Of a stretch of 64,000 nt of DNA, positions 51,502 to 60,671 are shown in pieces. The position numbers and the translations under genes were made by a program. The notes under the pieces are model-generated. The model was not told where the DNA came from and made no database searches. It was given only the letters and a program-made list of their open reading frames with translations. Origin of the DNA: Paenibacillus durus. Lineage in GTDB: Bacteria > Bacillota > Bacilli > Paenibacillales > Paenibacillaceae. How positions within the stretch are numbered: the first letter of the stretch is position 1; every line of letters starts with the position of its first letter. The stretch covers positions 1,364,001-1,428,000 of the forward strand of contig NZ_CP009288.1 in the NCBI RefSeq assembly GCF_000756615.1. The letters run 5' to 3'.

Positions 51502-51598
51502 TAAAATATAAACCTGAACTGCCGACCTGTCAATAAAATTGAAAAAAAACTCATGAGGATATTTAATGAAAAAATATAAAAACGCTTCATATTCGATA

Positions 51599-51637
51599 TT
51601 GAAACGTTTCCAATTTAGTGTTATGATAGCGCTATCA
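51599..51637 (+). promoter_or_regulatory. Promoter of the fructan-locus lacI with two palindromes
   Basis: -35 TTGAAA (51599-51604), 17-bp spacer, -10 TATGAT (51622-51627). GAAACGTTTC (51601-51610), a LacI/CcpA-type palindrome, overlaps the -35. A second perfect palindrome TGATAGCGCTATCA (51624-51637) overlaps the -10 and start point. Together they could block the promoter twice. Confidence 0.7.
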
Positions 51638-51662
51638 AAGATGTTTTTAGTGGAGGAAGCTC

Positions 51663-52631
51663 ATGGCTAGTATTAAAGATGTCGCGAATTTGGCAGGTGT
51701 CGCCGTCGGTACGGTCTCCAGAGTCATTAACAACGCCCCGGCGGTAAAGCCGGCAACCCGGGACAAAGTCATGGCGGCTATCAAGCAATTGAATTATGTG
51801 CCGGATGAGGTCGCGCGGAATTTTAAGATGCAGAAGTCCAAGATGGTAGCCCTGATGCTGCCAAGTATTTGGCATCCGTTTTTTTCCGAGCTTGCCTACT
51901 ATATTGAAGATGAGCTCGACCAGGGCGGATTCAAGCTGATGCTGTGCAACAGCGGGGGCAAGCCCGAGAAGGAATTGTATTACTTCGATATGCTGAAGCA
52001 GAACAAGGTGGCGGGAATTGTCGGGATTACCTACAACGATATTGAGAACATCGTAAGCACGGATATCCCGATCATCAGCATCGACCGGCATTTCAACAAG
52101 CAGATTACCTGCGTGACCTCAGACAATTTCGAGGGAGGAAGAATCGCGCTCAGAGAGCTGGTCAAGGCCGGTGTGAAGAAGCCCGCATTCCTTGGCAATG
52201 TGCCTTCCGTATACAGCGAGACCGTACTTCGAAGGGAAGGCTTCGTGCATGAAGCGGAGGCCCTTGGCGTTCCCTACGCCGTATACGAAGAACCCGATCC
52301 GCTTCGGGATGAGGATAAATATTACAGCACGTTCCTGCGGCAGCATCAAGATATTGACGGCGTATTCGCCATCACGGATATGACTGCGGCCAAATATATC
52401 GAGAAAGCCAAGCAGGCTGGGATTCGCGTTCCGGAGGATGTGAAGGTAATCGGCTACGATGGCATCCAGGACCATCCCTTTTTCCATCCTCTGCTATCCA
52501 CGATCCGTCAGCCTGTGGAAGAGATGGCGAGAACGGCAGTAAGGCTGCTGCTTAAGAAAGTGGAAGGGAAAAGCTTGGACCGTGAAGTCTTCCGTATCCC
52601 TGTAACCTATAGAGCGGGAGAGACGACCTGA
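51663..52631 (+). CDS. LacI-family regulator of the fructan locus
   Basis: 322 aa. LacI helix-turn-helix SIKDVANLAGVAVGTVSRVINN, then the sensor domain (MVALMLPSIWHPFFSELAYYIEDEL; VFAITDMTAAKYIEKAKQAGIRVPEDVKVIGYD in pieces). Start follows GTGGAGGAAGCTC. First gene of a long + strand run with the secreted GH32 protein, the importer and two further GH32 enzymes, so a fructan-derived sugar is the likely inducer. Its recognition helix differs from that of the neighbouring LacI protein, in line with different operators (GAAACGTTTC against GTAAACGTTTAC). Confidence 0.92.
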   Translation: MASIKDVANLAGVAVGTVSRVINNAPAVKPATRDKVMAAIKQLNYVPDEVARNFKMQKSKMVALMLPSIWHPFFSELAYYIEDELDQGGFKLMLCNSGGKPEKELYYFDMLKQNKVAGIVGITYNDIENIVSTDIPIISIDRHFNKQITCVTSDNFEGGRIALRELVKAGVKKPAFLGNVPSVYSETVLRREGFVHEAEALGVPYAVYEEPDPLRDEDKYYSTFLRQHQDIDGVFAITDMTAAKYIEKAKQAGIRVPEDVKVIGYDGIQDHPFFHPLLSTIRQPVEEMARTAVRLLLKKVEGKSLDREVFRIPVTYRAGETT

Positions 52632-52750
52632 ATTTTAAAAATCGAACAAAAGTATTATTGGAAACGAACGCATGAAAGCGAGGATCTGCATTGCCGGTTG
52701 CGGGAGCACAGGCTGGGTAAGGCCGGTAAGGCCGTTTCTTCCAGCAAAAA

Positions 52751-52766
52751 TTGGAAACGTTTCAAA
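52751..52766. promoter_or_regulatory. Operator upstream of the secreted GH32 gene
   Basis: TTGGAAACGTTTCAAA contains GAAACGTTTC (52754-52763), as at 51601. A half-match TTGGAAACGAACG occurs at about 52659. Both full sites also fit the CcpA cre consensus at all but one position, so carbon catabolite control is an alternative to the local LacI protein. Confidence 0.6.
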
Positions 52767-52909
52767 AACAAAAATGAAGGCAGCAAATGATTAACCTCAT
52801 AGATGATGTAATAGCTGAGAAGGAGATGACGGCCCGTCAGAACATCAACAAGGTAAAAAGAATAATGGGTGAAGAGGACAAACACAAAACGAAGGGGGAA
52901 AAAGGATTC

Positions 52910-55900
52910 ATGCACTCCAAACCGAGGCGCCAGTCCATGTGCCGTCTGCTTGCCATTCTTGCATTTCTTTATTTGATCCCGGTTCATACACCTGCCGCCA
53001 AAGCCTATTCGAATTCGATCACAAATCCCGGGTTTGAGACGGGGACGCTTTCAGGCTGGACGATTGAGAGCGGGGATGCGTTCAGCTCGGGCGATGTGAC
53101 GAGCGACACCGATTATTGGAACCGGCAGAAATTCAACCAGCATAATTTTTGGCATATTTGGGGCGGACACGGCGACAATGCGAAAGTGGGCGTACTCAAA
53201 TCCGAAACGTTCACCTTGGCGGGCGACGGGCACATCGACTTCCTTGTCGGAGGGGACAGCGACATCAACAATCTTTATGCGGCCTTGGTTGATAGCGCTA
53301 CCAATACAGAGCTGTTAAAGGCCACGGGCAACAATACAGACACCTATTCCCTACAAAGCTGGGATGCTTCGGCTTATGTGGGAAAGGTTGTGTACATCAA
53401 GCTTGTCGATAACTCGGCAGCGGGGCACCTCAATATCGATGACATCAACGTTCCCCCAAGCGCCTCTTTGAACGATCATGTTGAGCCGGCTCTGTATAAT
53501 CACGATTTCGAGCAGTCGGATCTGAACCCTGGCGAAATTAGGGGCTGGATTAATGTCAGCGGCGACGCGTTCGCCCCAAGCAGCCTGGTCCATGAGAATA
53601 ATTATAGCCCAGGAGGAAAATTCAATCAGGAGGGCAGTTACCATCTGTGGGGATTTAAAGACGGCGGCGACGCCCAGACCGGGTCCATTAAATCCGAAAC
53701 GTTCACGCTGGGAGGCAATGGCGGGATTGATTTTCTCATAAACGGAGGAAGGGACATCGCCAACCTCTACGTCGCGCTGGTCAAGGCATCCGATGGTCAA
53801 ATCCTGTTCAAGGAAACCGGACGGAATTCCGAAGCGTTTCAGCGGGTGTTCTGGGATGCTTCCGCCTACATCGGTCAGGATGTCTATATCCGCATCGTCG
53901 ATCAGGCGACAGGCGGCTTCGGGCATATCGGCGCAGACGACTTCCATGTCTACAATTCGCAGTACGCCGGCGGGCTGGTTGGCTATTGGAAATTGAACGA
54001 AGCTTCCGGCAAGACGACAATGGAGACGGTGTCGGGCATAGCGGACCCGGTATCGTATCATCTGAACACCGGAGTATATCAAGCGGCTCAGGACCCGCTC
54101 TGGCGGAGCGACGGCATCAGCGGCGGGGCGCTTCTATTCGACGGGTATTCCACCTGGGTTACACGGACCGCGAACAATATCCCGACACCAAGCAAAGCGA
54201 TCACGGTAGGAGCTTGGGTGGCGCCGCGAAATTTCGAGCATGGAGACGAGGGACGCTTGTCCGCGATTGTGAACCAGCATAACCGGGAAGCGAAAGAAGG
54301 CTTTATTCTCGGCAATTGCCGTCATGGCACCTGGGGCTTTCAGTTCGGCACGGGCAGCAACTGGCGAGAAATCAAGACTGACAGTGAGCTGCCGCTTGAT
54401 GAGTGGTCCTACGTTGTCGCGACTTACGAGAGCTCAACGGGTAAGGCTGCGCTTTACCTTAACGGAAGTCTGGTAACCACGGCGGATTTCACTCCCGGCG
54501 AAGCCATCGTTCCAAGCGATACGGATCTCTTTATCGGCAAAAATAATCAGGGATTCTGGCTGTACGGCTTCAATCTGAATGCCTTTAGCGGACTTATCGA
54601 TGAAGTGAAAATTTACAATCAGGCGCTCAGCGCGGCCGATGTGCAGAGCGCGTATAACGCATACAGCAGCGCGCTTGGCGGCAATCTGCCGACGGCGAAT
54701 AACCGGATGGACCGCAGCATCTATCAGGATGACGTTCAAAGGCCGCAATATCATGCGGAGCCGCCGTCAGGCTGGCAGAATGAACCGGGCGGACCGATTT
54801 ACTTCAATGGGCAATACCACGTATTTTACCAGAGCAACCCGCGCGGGCCGTTCTGGAACCACATCCGCTGGGGGCACTTGGTCAGCAGCGATATGGTGCA
54901 TTGGCGCGATGCTAAAGACGCCGTGATTCCGGAGAAAAACGCCGTCGATCCCGACGGGGCATGGGCCGGCGGTTCAGTGCTTGACGGAAATAATATTCCC
55001 GTAATCTTCTATACGGCGGGCGACGACCGCCGAACGCCTAACCAGCGGATCAATATCGCCCGCAGCAATTTCGGGGTGGATCAGGATAATGATCTGAACC
55101 ATTGGATCAAAAGCCCGACAGTTGTCGTCGACCAGCAGCCCGGCGAAGGCATTATGGGCGAGTTCCGCGATCCGTTTGTCTTCAAGGACGGGGACACATG
55201 GTTCATGCTTGTAACCTCCGGCAAGAAAGACGGTTCCGGGAACGATATCGGCGGCACGGCGCTGGTCTATTCTACGACCGATCCGACGCTGGAGAGCGGC
55301 TGGACGTTCAGAGGAGACCTATATGTCGGCGATTACGGCGCCTATCCGGAGACGGGGCGCGTGTGGGAGCTTCCGAATCTGCGGCCGCTTGGCAGCAGCG
55401 GCAAATATATATTCATGATCAACCCGGCGAAAATGGCGCGAGGCGAATATCAGTCCCGATACACCTATTACTGGATCGGTACATGGAACCCGGCCACGGC
55501 CAAATTCGTTCCGGATGATCCGGCGCCGCAGCTGCTTGACGTCGGGGAGCATTTCACCGGACCGGCAGCCGGCTTGACACCGGATGGCCGCACCGTTATT
55601 TATTCCATCGCCCAGGGGCGAAGAACGGCGACCATGGACTATAACGCGGGCTATGCGCATAATTTCGGGCTGCCGCTGAATGTCTACCTCCGTCCGGACG
55701 GCAGACTCGGAGAAGAGCCGATTGCGGAACTGGAGTCGCTTCGCGGCACGCAGCTAGTCAATATTACTACCGACACGGGCTTCTCCGCGGCGAACACAGA
55801 GCTCTCCGCCATCAACTCGGATATGTACGAGATCGAAGCGGAAATCGATCCGGGAAGCGCCAACGAAGTGGGCTTCAGCCTCCGCCGCTCGCCCGGCGCG

Positions 55901-56935
55901 GAAGAAGAGACGATTGTGTATTACAAGAAGAGCTCGAAGGAATTCTTTGTGAACCGGACCAAATCCAGTCTGAATCCCGATGTGGAGAAGTGGTACCAGG
56001 GAGGAGTCGTAGATATTGGATCGGAGAACATCAAGCTGCGCATCTTCGTTGACCGCTCCATGGTGGAATCGTACTTGAATGGATTGAAGTCGCTTACAAC
56101 CCGTGCATATCCGACCCGCGCCGACGCCAAAGGAATCCGGCTCTGGGCCAATGCCAATTCGAATACCGTCGTCGTGAAATCATTGAGGATTTGGGCGATG
56201 AACTCGGCATACGGCGCCGTGAATCCAACGGGAGTCACGCTGCCTGCGAGCAAGACCATTATCCAGGGCGACAGCCAGCTTGTGCTTGCCACCGTCAGCC
56301 CCGCGAACGCCACGAACAAGGATGTTATCTGGACATCCAGCAATCCGGCAGTCGCGACCGTGGTGAACGGGAAGATCACGGCGAAGACCGCCGGCAATGC
56401 CACAATCACCGCGAAGACCCGGGTGGGCAATTATACCGCAACGACAGCGGTTACCGTCACGGCGGAACCGGCGCATGGCGAACTGACGAACCACGAGTTC
56501 GACAATCAGTTGACCGGCTGGACGGTTGTATCCGGCGATGCGTTCTCCAGCCAGGACGTCACGTCGGACGACAATTGGGGCTGGGGCGGACCGTTTAACC
56601 AAAGCGGCGGCAACCATCTTTGGGGCGTAAAGGATGGAAATGATGCCCAGACGGGAGTTTTGAAATCCCAGACCTTTACGCTCGGCGGTAATGGACAGAT
56701 CAATCTGCTAGTCGGGGGCGGCAACAACTATTATGACCTCTATATCGCACTGGTCCGTTCCTCGGACGGCAAGGAGTTGTTCAAAGCCACCGGTCTTGAC
56801 CAGGAATCCTACAACCGCGTCTATTGGGATGCTTCCGATTATATCGGTACGGCATGCTATATCAAGATTGTAGATAACGCAACGGGCGGCTGGGGCCATA
56901 TCAACGTGGACGACGTGAACGTGCCGGTGCAGTAA
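52910..56935 (+). CDS. Secreted multidomain GH32 fructan hydrolase with Asp-to-Glu nucleophile
   Basis: 1341 aa from ATG 52910 (AAGGATTC in front); the frame is open further upstream. Signal peptide ~1-32. Domains in order: two copies of a ~150-residue beta-rich module (about 33-183 and 194-349), a LamG-like domain (~355-585), GH32 five-blade propeller and C-terminal beta sandwich (~600-1100), a bacterial Ig-like group 2 domain (~1105-1185) and a third copy of the module at the end (~1189-1341). The GH32 motifs are unusual: GWQNEPGG has Glu625 where the nucleophilic Asp of WMNDPNG belongs, while FRDP (Asp754) and VWELP (Glu820) are normal. No wall anchor or SLH. Probably acts on extracellular levan or inulin-type fructan. 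Confidence 0.88.
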   Translation: MHSKPRRQSMCRLLAILAFLYLIPVHTPAAKAYSNSITNPGFETGTLSGWTIESGDAFSSGDVTSDTDYWNRQKFNQHNFWHIWGGHGDNAKVGVLKSETFTLAGDGHIDFLVGGDSDINNLYAALVDSATNTELLKATGNNTDTYSLQSWDASAYVGKVVYIKLVDNSAAGHLNIDDINVPPSASLNDHVEPALYNHDFEQSDLNPGEIRGWINVSGDAFAPSSLVHENNYSPGGKFNQEGSYHLWGFKDGGDAQTGSIKSETFTLGGNGGIDFLINGGRDIANLYVALVKASDGQILFKETGRNSEAFQRVFWDASAYIGQDVYIRIVDQATGGFGHIGADDFHVYNSQYAGGLVGYWKLNEASGKTTMETVSGIADPVSYHLNTGVYQAAQDPLWRSDGISGGALLFDGYSTWVTRTANNIPTPSKAITVGAWVAPRNFEHGDEGRLSAIVNQHNREAKEGFILGNCRHGTWGFQFGTGSNWREIKTDSELPLDEWSYVVATYESSTGKAALYLNGSLVTTADFTPGEAIVPSDTDLFIGKNNQGFWLYGFNLNAFSGLIDEVKIYNQALSAADVQSAYNAYSSALGGNLPTANNRMDRSIYQDDVQRPQYHAEPPSGWQNEPGGPIYFNGQYHVFYQSNPRGPFWNHIRWGHLVSSDMVHWRDAKDAVIPEKNAVDPDGAWAGGSVLDGNNIPVIFYTAGDDRRTPNQRINIARSNFGVDQDNDLNHWIKSPTVVVDQQPGEGIMGEFRDPFVFKDGDTWFMLVTSGKKDGSGNDIGGTALVYSTTDPTLESGWTFRGDLYVGDYGAYPETGRVWELPNLRPLGSSGKYIFMINPAKMARGEYQSRYTYYWIGTWNPATAKFVPDDPAPQLLDVGEHFTGPAAGLTPDGRTVIYSIAQGRRTATMDYNAGYAHNFGLPLNVYLRPDGRLGEEPIAELESLRGTQLVNITTDTGFSAANTELSAINSDMYEIEAEIDPGSANEVGFSLRRSPGAEEETIVYYKKSSKEFFVNRTKSSLNPDVEKWYQGGVVDIGSENIKLRIFVDRSMVESYLNGLKSLTTRAYPTRADAKGIRLWANANSNTVVVKSLRIWAMNSAYGAVNPTGVTLPASKTIIQGDSQLVLATVSPANATNKDVIWTSSNPAVATVVNGKITAKTAGNATITAKTRVGNYTATTAVTVTAEPAHGELTNHEFDNQLTGWTVVSGDAFSSQDVTSDDNWGWGGPFNQSGGNHLWGVKDGNDAQTGVLKSQTFTLGGNGQINLLVGGGNNYYDLYIALVRSSDGKELFKATGLDQESYNRVYWDASDYIGTACYIKIVDNATGGWGHINVDDVNVPVQ

Positions 56936-57005
56936 GCTTGCGGGCAGCGGCAAGTTCCTCACGCGCCGCTGCCTGCGTACCATCGAATTGCCAGGGGGAG
57001 TCAAT

Positions 57006-57908
57006 ATGAGAAAACTGAAAGCTGCCCGAAAGAATTGGGAACTGTATTTGCTGCTTATTCTGCCTGTAGCCTACTTCATTATTTTTCGGTATGTCCCGAT
57101 GTACGGCGTGCAGATCGCTTTTAAAGACTTTACGCCGCGCGCCGGAATTTGGGGGAGCCCCTGGGTGGGATTTCAGTATTTCCGGGAGTTTTTTGAATCG
57201 TATAACTTCTGGACGATCATCAAGAACACGATTCTGCTTAGCCTCTTGAACCTGCTGATTTCCTTTCCCATTCCCGTGATCATCGCCATTCTGCTGAATC
57301 AATTGGCCCGGGAGAAGTTGAAGAAGTTCGTTCAAACTGTAATCTATGCCCCTTATTTCATCTCCACCGTTGTGCTTGCCGGCATGATCATTGTGTTTCT
57401 GTCGCCGAACAGCGGGCTGATCAATCATATCATCGGAGCGTTCGGCGGGGAGCCGGTGCTGTTCATGTCCGAAGCCGGCTGGTTCCGCCCGATTTATATC
57501 ATGAGTACGGTTTGGCAGGAGACCGGGTTCGCCACCATTATTTATTTGGCCGCACTGGCCGGTATCGACCCCCATCTTCATGAAGCCGCCGTAGTAGACG
57601 GGGCGAACAAATGGCAGCGCATCCGTCATATCGACCTGACCGGGATTCTTCCCACCATTACCGTGCTGTTTATTCTGGCCGTAGGCAACTTGATGAACGT
57701 AGGATTTGAGAAGGCCTTTCTGCTGCAAACCGACCTCAATATCGACGCGTCGGAGATCATCTCCACCTATGTGTACAAAATCGGCATCCAGCGCGCGCAG
57801 TACAGCTTCTCGGCGGCAATCGGGCTGTTTAACGCGGCCATCAATCTGGTGCTCCTGCTTATCGTAAACCGGGCAGCCAAAAAAATAAGCGGGAACGGAT
57901 TGTTTTAG
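57006..57908 (+). CDS. ABC permease, LplB type (fructan locus)
   Basis: 300 aa, six helices. N-terminus MRKLKAARKNWELYLLLILPVAYFIIFRYVPMYGVQIAFKDF (two pieces of the LplB signature) and EAA loop LHEAAVVDGANKWQRIRHIDLTGILP near 195-220. I use ATG 57006 (GGGGGAGTCAAT before it). LplB/YtcP-type importers form a class of their own that carries complex oligosaccharides in Paenibacillus. It follows the secreted GH32 gene by 70 bp and presumably imports its products. Confidence 0.92.
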   Translation: MRKLKAARKNWELYLLLILPVAYFIIFRYVPMYGVQIAFKDFTPRAGIWGSPWVGFQYFREFFESYNFWTIIKNTILLSLLNLLISFPIPVIIAILLNQLAREKLKKFVQTVIYAPYFISTVVLAGMIIVFLSPNSGLINHIIGAFGGEPVLFMSEAGWFRPIYIMSTVWQETGFATIIYLAALAGIDPHLHEAAVVDGANKWQRIRHIDLTGILPTITVLFILAVGNLMNVGFEKAFLLQTDLNIDASEIISTYVYKIGIQRAQYSFSAAIGLFNAAINLVLLLIVNRAAKKISGNGLF

Positions 57909-57925
57909 AAAGGGGGAGATAGAGT

Positions 57926-58816
57926 ATGTTTACAATGAAACGCAAGCTGAAAAGCGATATTGCTTTCGATGTGGTGAATTTCATCGTACTGGGCGGATTT
58001 ACGCTGATGATTCTATATCCGCTTTATTTTATCGTAATCGCTTCTATAAGCGACCCGAACCAGATTTATGTGGGCAACGTATGGCTGTGGCCCAAGGAGA
58101 TTACCTTTGACGGCTACCGGCGGATTTTCAGCGATAACACCATTTGGATCGGTTACCGGAACTCCTTGTTATACGCCGCACTCGCGGCTGTCATCAGTTC
58201 GGTTCTGACCGTTATGGCGGCTTATCCGCTGTCGCGCAAAGATCTTTACGGCCGGAACGTCTTCATGATGATTTTTGTCGTCACCCTCTTTTTTAACGGC
58301 GGAATTATCCCGACCTATCTGCTTGTCAAAAATCTTCACATGATCAATACCATTTGGGCGGTTGTGCTTCCTGGAGCGGTGGACGCGTTCGCCATCATTA
58401 TCGCACGGACGTTCTTCCAGAGCTTGCCCGATGAACTCCGGGAGGCGGCTGCCATCGACGGGTGCACCAATCTGCGCTACATCTGGAGCGTTGTCGTGCC
58501 GTTGTCGAAACCGATCATCGCCGTGCTTGTGCTGCTCGCTGTGGTCCGCCAGTGGAACGGTTTCTTTGACGCCCTGATTTATGTGAACGATTCGTCGCTG
58601 TATCCGCTGCAGCTCATTTTGAGGAACATCCTGATCCAGAACCAGCCTTCCGGGGATATGCTGACGGACATTACGACGCTCGTAGCCCAGCAGAAGGTGA
58701 CCGAGCTGATTAAATTCGGAGTCATTATCGTAGCGGCGCTCCCATTGCTCACGCTGTATCCGCTGCTCCAACGCTATTTTGTCAAAGGCGTCATGATCGG
58801 TTCAGTCAAGGGATGA
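57926..58816 (+). CDS. ABC permease, YtcP/LplC type (fructan locus)
   Basis: 296 aa, six helices. N-terminal half with LYPLYFIVIASISDPNQIYVGNVWLWPKEITFDGYRRIF in broken form, EAA loop LREAAAIDGCTNLRYIWSVVVPLSKP around 171-196, C-terminus QRYFVKGVMIGSVKG. It lies 17 bp behind its partner permease with AAAGGGGGAGATAGAGT in front. A strong Shine-Dalgarno-like AAAGGAGGTGG (58850-58860) follows the gene with only TTG-TAA after it, possibly the remnant of a lost start. Confidence 0.92.
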   Translation: MFTMKRKLKSDIAFDVVNFIVLGGFTLMILYPLYFIVIASISDPNQIYVGNVWLWPKEITFDGYRRIFSDNTIWIGYRNSLLYAALAAVISSVLTVMAAYPLSRKDLYGRNVFMMIFVVTLFFNGGIIPTYLLVKNLHMINTIWAVVLPGAVDAFAIIIARTFFQSLPDELREAAAIDGCTNLRYIWSVVVPLSKPIIAVLVLLAVVRQWNGFFDALIYVNDSSLYPLQLILRNILIQNQPSGDMLTDITTLVAQQKVTELIKFGVIIVAALPLLTLYPLLQRYFVKGVMIGSVKG

Positions 58817-58929
58817 GATGAAGCCGGAGGCTGTCATGCCAACGCGCTGAAAGGAGGTGGGGCCAGGACATTGTAAGGGTGGCAAGCGTCTGCATAGGGC
58901 AAGTCATCATAAGGGAGGTTTGATTTGCA

Positions 58930-60576
58930 ATGAATAGAAAAATGTCCATGTTAATCGTGGCGGTATTGTGTGCTTCCACCGTACTTACGGCATGCAGCGG
59001 CAACAACGCTTCAAACAATACTCCGGCGGCATCGAGTGCCGCATCGGGTGATGCAAGCAGCGGTGACACCACAGGTTTCCCGCTTAAGGAGAAGCTGACG
59101 CTGAAGGCGGTGGCGAAGCGTCCGGCGCTGGCGCCGAGCGATTTCAACGATTTTGAAATGGCGAAGCGGATGGAGTCGGAGACGAATGTCCATGTGGAAT
59201 GGACCACCATCGTCGATACGGATTATGACCAGAAGAAAAACCTGCTGCTGGCAAGCGGCGATTTGCCAGATATGTTCTACGGAGCCGCCTTTACGGACAC
59301 TGAACTGCTGCATTACGGCCAGGACGGCACCATTATTCCGCTTAACGATCTGATCGACAAGCATATGCCTAACCTGAAAGCGCTCTTTGATAAGCGGCCG
59401 GACATCAAGGCGCTCGTTACGGCTCCTGACGGCAACATTTACTCTCTCCCGGTAGGCGAGGAGCTGGGCAGCGGGCAGGAGGATATCGGCGCCAATCCGG
59501 ACTTTCTGTATGTTAACTCGGACTGGTTGAAGAATCTGGGCCTTGAAATGCCGAAGACTTTGGAGGAATACCACAATGTATTGAAAGCGTTTAAAGATAA
59601 AGACCCGAACAAGAACGGCAAGAAAGACGAAATTCCGCTCTCCTTCATCAACGCCTATTGGACCGGGGATATCGGCTATCTGTTCGGCGCGTTCGGCGAA
59701 CCCGACAAAACTTATCAGCCGGGGAATAACACTTACTCCGAGCATCTGAACGTCAAGGACGGAAAGGTATACTACGCCGCTCTGCAGCCGGGATACAAAG
59801 AGGCGGTAAAATATTTTCACACCTGGTTTGAAGAAGGTCTTGTCGATATCGAAGCCTTCACTCATAACGATGCGCAGTATTTGGCAAAAGGCAAGACGCA
59901 AGATGAAACGCTGGGCTCCTTCCTTTGGTGGGACCGCACCGACGTTGTCGGCGGGGAGCGGGATGATCACTATCCGATCGTGCCGCCATTTAAAGACCTG
60001 GTAGTGAAATGGAATAACGGTTCGGCAATCAATAGAAGCGGCAGTGTCATTACGGAAGCGAACAAGAATCCGGAAGTGACCGCCGAATGGCTCGACAAGC
60101 TGTACGAACCGGTCACGGCGGCGGAAGTCCATTGGGGACCGATCGGCACATGGTTTGAGAAAGACGCGAATGGACTGCTCGTTCAGAAGAAAGATATCGA
60201 GAACCCGGGCGAATTCCGGCGGACGGTCTCTTTGGGAGGAGCGGGCGTTATTACAGGAGAAGATTTCGAGAAGATAGTCGCTCCGGAACCGCGCGCGAAA
60301 CAGCGGATGGATGACATCAAGAATATTTTCGTGCCGCAAATGGAAAAAGAGCATTTCCCGCTTATTTTCTTCACGGATCAAGAATTGCAGACGATTGACC
60401 GCCTGAAACCGGAAATCCAGACCTACACGAACAAAATGCGCGCCCAGTGGCTGATGGACGGCGGCGTGGATGAAGGCTGGGATAAATACACCGCCGATCT
60501 GAAAAAAATGGGCATCGAGGATCTGATGAAGGTCTATCAGGACGGCTACGATCGCTATTTGAAAGCTCAGAAATAA
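58930..60576 (+). CDS. Solute-binding lipoprotein, LipO type (fructan locus)
   Basis: 548 aa. Lipobox STVLTAC places the lipid-anchored Cys near residue 22, followed by an Asn/Ser/Ala/Gly linker. The body is of the large (about 500-550 aa) binding proteins that go with LplB/YtcP permeases (RMESETNVHVEWTTI; NPDFLYVNSDWLKNLGLEMPKTLEEY; KVYYAALQPGYKEAVKYFHTWFEEGLVD in pieces). Start after AAGGGAGGTTTGATTTGCA. A stable hairpin follows at 60605-60638, before the first cytoplasmic GH32 gene. Binds the fructan oligosaccharide for import (inferred from neighbours). Confidence 0.93.
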   Translation: MNRKMSMLIVAVLCASTVLTACSGNNASNNTPAASSAASGDASSGDTTGFPLKEKLTLKAVAKRPALAPSDFNDFEMAKRMESETNVHVEWTTIVDTDYDQKKNLLLASGDLPDMFYGAAFTDTELLHYGQDGTIIPLNDLIDKHMPNLKALFDKRPDIKALVTAPDGNIYSLPVGEELGSGQEDIGANPDFLYVNSDWLKNLGLEMPKTLEEYHNVLKAFKDKDPNKNGKKDEIPLSFINAYWTGDIGYLFGAFGEPDKTYQPGNNTYSEHLNVKDGKVYYAALQPGYKEAVKYFHTWFEEGLVDIEAFTHNDAQYLAKGKTQDETLGSFLWWDRTDVVGGERDDHYPIVPPFKDLVVKWNNGSAINRSGSVITEANKNPEVTAEWLDKLYEPVTAAEVHWGPIGTWFEKDANGLLVQKKDIENPGEFRRTVSLGGAGVITGEDFEKIVAPEPRAKQRMDDIKNIFVPQMEKEHFPLIFFTDQELQTIDRLKPEIQTYTNKMRAQWLMDGGVDEGWDKYTADLKKMGIEDLMKVYQDGYDRYLKAQK

Positions 60577-60604
60577 CAGTTTATTACAGCAATCCGCACC
60601 TTAG

Positions 60605-60638
60605 GGCAAGCCGGAACGTCAGAACGCTCTGGCTTGTC
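60605..60638 (+). promoter_or_regulatory. Intercistronic hairpin after the lipoprotein gene
   Basis: GGCAAGCCGGAACG (60605-60618) pairs with CGCTCTGGCTTGTC (60625-60638) over 14 positions with one mismatch and G-U pairs; the loop is TCAGAA. There is no T-run. It may protect the 3' end of the lipoprotein message, as known between binding-protein and downstream genes in other operons, or cause partial termination. Confidence 0.5.
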
Positions 60639-60671
60639 TCCTGCTAATAACGCGGAAAGAATGGAGAGAAC

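Noticed and set aside
52787..52909. Upstream start of the secreted GH32 protein at 52787
   Set aside because: It would add 41 charged residues in front of a complete signal peptide; the ATG at 52910 has a proper ribosome site.
59011..60381. Long minus-strand open frame opposite the LipO-type gene (456 codons)
   Set aside because: Antisense shadow within a well-supported gene; no promoter or ribosome site.
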